Source: Chloroflexota bacterium
GTDB taxonomy: Bacteria; Chloroflexota; Dehalococcoidia; Lucifugimonadales; JADFKI01
Assembly (NCBI GenBank): GCA_022565015.1
Contig: JADFKI010000003.1
Location: 1-34,868, forward strand
Length of the DNA stretch: 34,868 nucleotides
Direction of reading: 5' to 3'
Shown: positions 32,024 through 34,868 of the stretch, in pieces
Position numbering within the stretch: position 1 is the stretch's first letter
How the letters are laid out: each line of letters begins with the position of its first letter
Translations under genes and position numbers: made by a program
The notes under the pieces: generated by a model
Databases searched by the model: none
The model's input: the letters and a program-made list of their open reading frames with translations, nothing else
What the model was told of the DNA's origin: nothing

Positions 32024-32887
32024 ATGACGCGAATACACATACTGGGCGCGGGCACGCCAACACCCACGCCGACGCGGTTCGGCTCGGCGTTTGCCCTGGA
32101 GATCGGCGACGAGCAGGTGATGCTGGACTGCGGGCCGGCCGCAACGCACAAGCTGGTGAAGGCCGGGCTCTGGCCCACCGATATCGACAAGCTCTTTTTC
32201 ACGCACCACCACTTCGACCATGACATCGACTACCCCTGCTTCTTGCTGTGCCGCTGGGACCAGAGCACGGGCAAAGAGAATACGCTTCAGGTGTTCGGAC
32301 CGACCCTGACGGAGAAGATAACAAGGGGAATCCTTGACCCCGACGAAGGCCTGTTCGCCCACGATTGGAAGGCCCGCGTGGGCCACCCCCTCAGCCAGCG
32401 CATTCACGTTAACAGAGGCGGTACGCTGCCTCGGAAGCCTCCCGAAGTCAACGCCACGGATGTCGGCCCCGGCAAGGTCTACTCCGGCAAGGACTGGGAG
32501 GTGACGGCAGCTCCCGCCGAGCACGTGCAGCCTTTCCTGGACTCGCTGGCCTATCGCTTCGATACGCCGGACGGCAGCGTGGTCTTCACGGGCGACACTC
32601 AGCCATGCGAATCAGTAATCGATCTTGCCAGGAACGCCGACGTGATGCTCTGCATGTGCTGGGACGACCAGGAGATCATGGACGAGGACGGCGAGGCGTC
32701 CGGGCAATGCGGCACGCTGGGCGCGGCGAGGATGGCGCAGGCCGCGGGAGTCAAGAAGCTGGTGCTGGTCCATGTTGGGTCACACCTCTCGCAGCACGGA
32801 CCCATGGAGAAGGGCATCGGCGACGTGAGAGAGGTCTACGACGGCGGGCTGCTGTTCTCCGACGAGCTCATGTCATTCGATGTTTAG
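32024..32887 (+). CDS. Metallo-beta-lactamase-fold hydrolase, copy 2
   Basis: A 287-residue paralogue of the preceding gene, 35 bases downstream, with the same metal ligands ('FFTHHHFDHD', 'FTGDTQPC', 'LVHVGSHL'). Long stretches are identical, including 'AAPAEHVQPFLDSLAYRFDT'. Differences cluster around residues 100-145 and in the last 40 residues, near the expected active-site rim, so substrate range may differ. The start is ATG 32024 with AAGGAAAG upstream. A tandem duplication is clear. Confidence 0.87.
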   Translation: MTRIHILGAGTPTPTPTRFGSAFALEIGDEQVMLDCGPAATHKLVKAGLWPTDIDKLFFTHHHFDHDIDYPCFLLCRWDQSTGKENTLQVFGPTLTEKITRGILDPDEGLFAHDWKARVGHPLSQRIHVNRGGTLPRKPPEVNATDVGPGKVYSGKDWEVTAAPAEHVQPFLDSLAYRFDTPDGSVVFTGDTQPCESVIDLARNADVMLCMCWDDQEIMDEDGEASGQCGTLGAARMAQAAGVKKLVLVHVGSHLSQHGPMEKGIGDVREVYDGGLLFSDELMSFDV

Positions 32888-32992
32888 ACGGGGGGCTGGG
32901 GTACGGGGTACAGGGCTGGGCCAGCGTATCATGATTCGCCGCAGAGGTGCGGTTACTCTAAGAAAATCCGGAGAGTTGGTCTAAATATTTCT

Positions 32993-34309
32993 GTGTCGTT
33001 TTTCGATTCGATAAGGGACTGGCGACCTCGACCGCCCTTTTATTATGGATGGCTGGTCCTCGTAGTAGCCGCATTAGGAACCTACGCTGCCACAGGGTCG
33101 GCCCAGCTCGTCATTGGCGGAATCCAGAGCCTGATCATCGAAGACACGGGCTGGGACCGCACTGCGATCGCGTATTGCGTAACCGCCGGCACGTGGACAT
33201 CGGGGTTCCTGACGCCGTTTGTGGGACGCCTCACCGATCGGTACGGCCCTCGTCCTCTGATGCCCCTGGCAGCGATAGTGCTGGGGTTCTCCTTCTTCGC
33301 CATAGCCGGGACAAACGCTCTCTGGCAGTTCTACGTCGCCTACATAATCGCCAGGGCCATCGGAAATCCCGTTATGGTAGGAGTCGTTCCGCGCACCACC
33401 GCGGTAAACTTCTTTATTCGAAACCGCAACCTCGCACTGGGCCTAACCTCCATGTCAAGACCCATCGGAGGAGCGATAAACATCCAGGTCATCTCGCTAA
33501 TTTCGCGGGTATCAAGCTGGCGAACGGGCTATCGCTACCTTGGGGCATTCTCTTTTCTGCTGGTCATACCGCTTTATCTGGTCATGAGGCGGAGGCCGTC
33601 GGACATCGGTCTGCTGCCCGACGGCGACGAAAGACCCAGGCCCATGGCTGCACAGACGGGCGACGGGGCCTCAGTCGCGTCCGGCTCGCGAGAGTTCAGC
33701 TGGCGCGCCGGCGAGGCCGCGCTGTCTCCGGTCTTTTGGCTCATAGTCGCCGCCGAAGTGCTCGTAATTCTTACAGACGGCACGATCGGATTCCAGGTCG
33801 TGCCGTTCCTGAGAGACTCTGGACTGTCGCTGCCAGTAGCCGCAATCGGGCTCAGCATGAGCTCGATTTTCGGGGCTCTCGTCAACCCTGGTTGGGGCTA
33901 CCTTTCCGATCGCCATTCTCCCAGGCTACTCGCCCTGATCGCTCTTCCTACCGCCATAGTCTCAACATCGTTGTTTCTCCTCATTCCGCTGGAGGACTAT
34001 GGATTGTACGTCGTCGTGCTCTGGGGTACGTCCACGGGCGGGATGAACATTCTGAACAGCATGATCATTGCGCGGTATTTCGGAAGAGCGCATTTTGGGT
34101 CTATAACGGGGCTGATGGGACCTCTACAGATTGGCGCCCTCGGCCTCGGCCCCACCTTCGGGGCGATGCTGTTTCGGATGACGGGGAGCTACACGATAAT
34201 CTTCACGTTCGCGCTGGTCGCGTTCGGCGTGTCACTCCTGCTGATATACCTGGCCCGTCCGCCGAGACTTCCCAGCCGAGCCCTGGCCGAGGGGTTCTCG
34301 CATGACTGA
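32993..34309 (+). CDS. Major facilitator superfamily (MFS) transporter
   Basis: A 438-residue inner-membrane transporter with about 12 hydrophobic helices in two halves split by a polar loop (about residues 200-240). The family loop 2-3 motif is visible as 'GRLTDRYGPRPLM', with a second-half copy 'GYLSDRHSPRLL'. It resembles the oxalate/monocarboxylate antiporter subgroup ('PPFYYGWLVLVVAALGTYAA'), but the substrate is not certain. The start is GTG 32993; the ribosome site is weak. It probably works with the neighbouring hydrolases or oxidoreductase in uptake of an organic acid (inference). Confidence 0.87.
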   Translation: MSFFDSIRDWRPRPPFYYGWLVLVVAALGTYAATGSAQLVIGGIQSLIIEDTGWDRTAIAYCVTAGTWTSGFLTPFVGRLTDRYGPRPLMPLAAIVLGFSFFAIAGTNALWQFYVAYIIARAIGNPVMVGVVPRTTAVNFFIRNRNLALGLTSMSRPIGGAINIQVISLISRVSSWRTGYRYLGAFSFLLVIPLYLVMRRRPSDIGLLPDGDERPRPMAAQTGDGASVASGSREFSWRAGEAALSPVFWLIVAAEVLVILTDGTIGFQVVPFLRDSGLSLPVAAIGLSMSSIFGALVNPGWGYLSDRHSPRLLALIALPTAIVSTSLFLLIPLEDYGLYVVVLWGTSTGGMNILNSMIIARYFGRAHFGSITGLMGPLQIGALGLGPTFGAMLFRMTGSYTIIFTFALVAFGVSLLLIYLARPPRLPSRALAEGFSHD

Positions 34310-34384
34310 GGCATCGTCCCGCACTGGTATACTGACGCCGGGACTACCAACATTGGCCGTCGTCTCAAGCTTCGGGAGGTGTAT

Positions 34385-34868
34385 ATGCCGCAGAATACGG
34401 ACGTCGTAATCATTGGTGGTGGAGCCGCCGGCTGCTCGACGGCGTATTTCCTCGCCAAGGCGGGGGTCAAATCGACGATCATCGAGCGCGAGGGCATCGG
34501 CTCCCAGGCGTCGGGAATGTCGGCCGGCGGCCTCAATCCTCTGCAGGGCGCGGGCATCCCGGGGCCACTCGCCCCACTGGCGATGGAGTCCTTCAGAATG
34601 CACAAGCAGATGGAGGACGAGATCATCGACACGTCGGGGGTGGACTTTCAGCCGCAGATGGTCGCGATGGTCAAGGTCGCCTTCGAGGAGGCAGAGCTAC
34701 CGGCGTTGCAGGAAACCCTCGATATCTTCGAGGGGGCCGATGGATTCGCGGCCCACTGGATGGAAAGCGAGCACCTGTACCGGATTGAGCCTCGCCTGGG
34801 GAAGGGTGTCCTGCGAGCTCTCTACCACTATGGCAACTCGGCCCTGAACAGCGGCAAATTCACGCTCG
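34385..34868 (+). CDS. FAD-dependent oxidoreductase (DAO family), N-terminal part
   Basis: The gene runs off the right edge; 161 codons are visible. The N-terminus 'TDVVIIGGGAAGCSTAYFLA' is the Rossmann dinucleotide motif GxGxxG for FAD, followed by 'STIIEREGIGSQASGMSAGG' as in glycine/D-amino-acid oxidase-like enzymes. 'HLYRIEPRLGKGVLRALYHY' is also typical. The start is ATG 34385 with GGGAGGTG 4 nt upstream. Likely oxidises an amine or amino acid; the specificity-determining part is outside the window. Confidence 0.87.
   Translation, partial: MPQNTDVVIIGGGAAGCSTAYFLAKAGVKSTIIEREGIGSQASGMSAGGLNPLQGAGIPGPLAPLAMESFRMHKQMEDEIIDTSGVDFQPQMVAMVKVAFEEAELPALQETLDIFEGADGFAAHWMESEHLYRIEPRLGKGVLRALYHYGNSALNSGKFTL

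Noticed and set aside
33049..34305. 418-residue open frame inside the MFS gene
   Set aside because: An Arg/Ser/His-rich shadow frame with no hydrophobic helices; the overlapping MFS frame has all family features.
34413..34847. 144-residue frame at the right edge
   Set aside because: Out of frame with the FAD-oxidoreductase, which has the Rossmann motif and a strong ribosome site at 34385.

Overview
The window looks like a chromosomal segment of a free-living, probably aerobic bacterium, most likely a member of the Chloroflexota (SAR202 / Dehalococcoidia-like). That assignment is inference. It rests on the gene mix (class III CoA-transferases, PIG-L deacetylase, tandem metallo-hydrolases, SRPBCC and DinB proteins, a CARDB lipoprotein), on frequent TTG/GTG starts and on the moderately G+C-rich coding DNA. 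No rRNA or complete tRNA is present to fix the lineage.

Layout. Positions 1-1874 hold two class III CoA-transferase genes on the + strand, the first cut by the window edge. A PIG-L deacetylase follows on the - strand (1960-2679). Positions 2804-15532, all on the - strand, hold a respiratory complex I operon in the order nuoA-B-C-(PD-(D/E)XK nuclease)-D-H-I-J-K-(repeat array with a DUF559 nuclease)-L-(DUF559 fragment)-M-N. The genes for the NADH-oxidising module (nuoE, F, G) are absent from this operon. NuoI carries a long C-terminal tail made of four repeats. Three foreign-looking nuclease-related insertions sit exactly in the gaps between nuo genes. At 15634-18246 a CARDB lipoprotein gene lies between an intact O-methyltransferase gene and a duplicated remnant of that gene's 3' end. 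Next come a PurM/HypE-fold protein, a HAD hydrolase, two SRPBCC proteins and a TetR regulator (18289-22188). A low-density stretch (22189-23872) carries a tRNA-Pro fragment, a strong hairpin and a BrnT-like toxin/RHH antitoxin pair. mfd occupies 23873-27436. The right end (27596-34868) contains DinB-like, DUF1330, NYN-nuclease, thioredoxin-fold lipoprotein, TIGR04076, two near-identical metallo-beta-lactamase-fold, MFS and FAD-oxidoreductase genes.

The most interesting structures are these. (1) An array of composite hairpin repeats between nuoK and nuoL, in which one unit carries a DUF559 nuclease gene where the other units carry a short conserved spacer. A second, broken DUF559 copy with related hairpins lies between nuoL and nuoM. 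This suggests a mobile nuclease/repeat partnership comparable in logic to REP/RAYT elements. (2) A 45-bp palindromic element inserted cleanly into one of those repeats and found again, in direct and inverted form, 19 kb away. (3) A near-consensus promoter driving a predicted RNA of about 65 nt that ends in a textbook terminator only 11 nt before a NYN-domain RNase gene. This layout resembles type III toxin-antitoxin loci. (4) The tailed NuoI in an operon without nuoEFG.

All functional calls come from reading motifs by eye. No database search or folding calculation was run.
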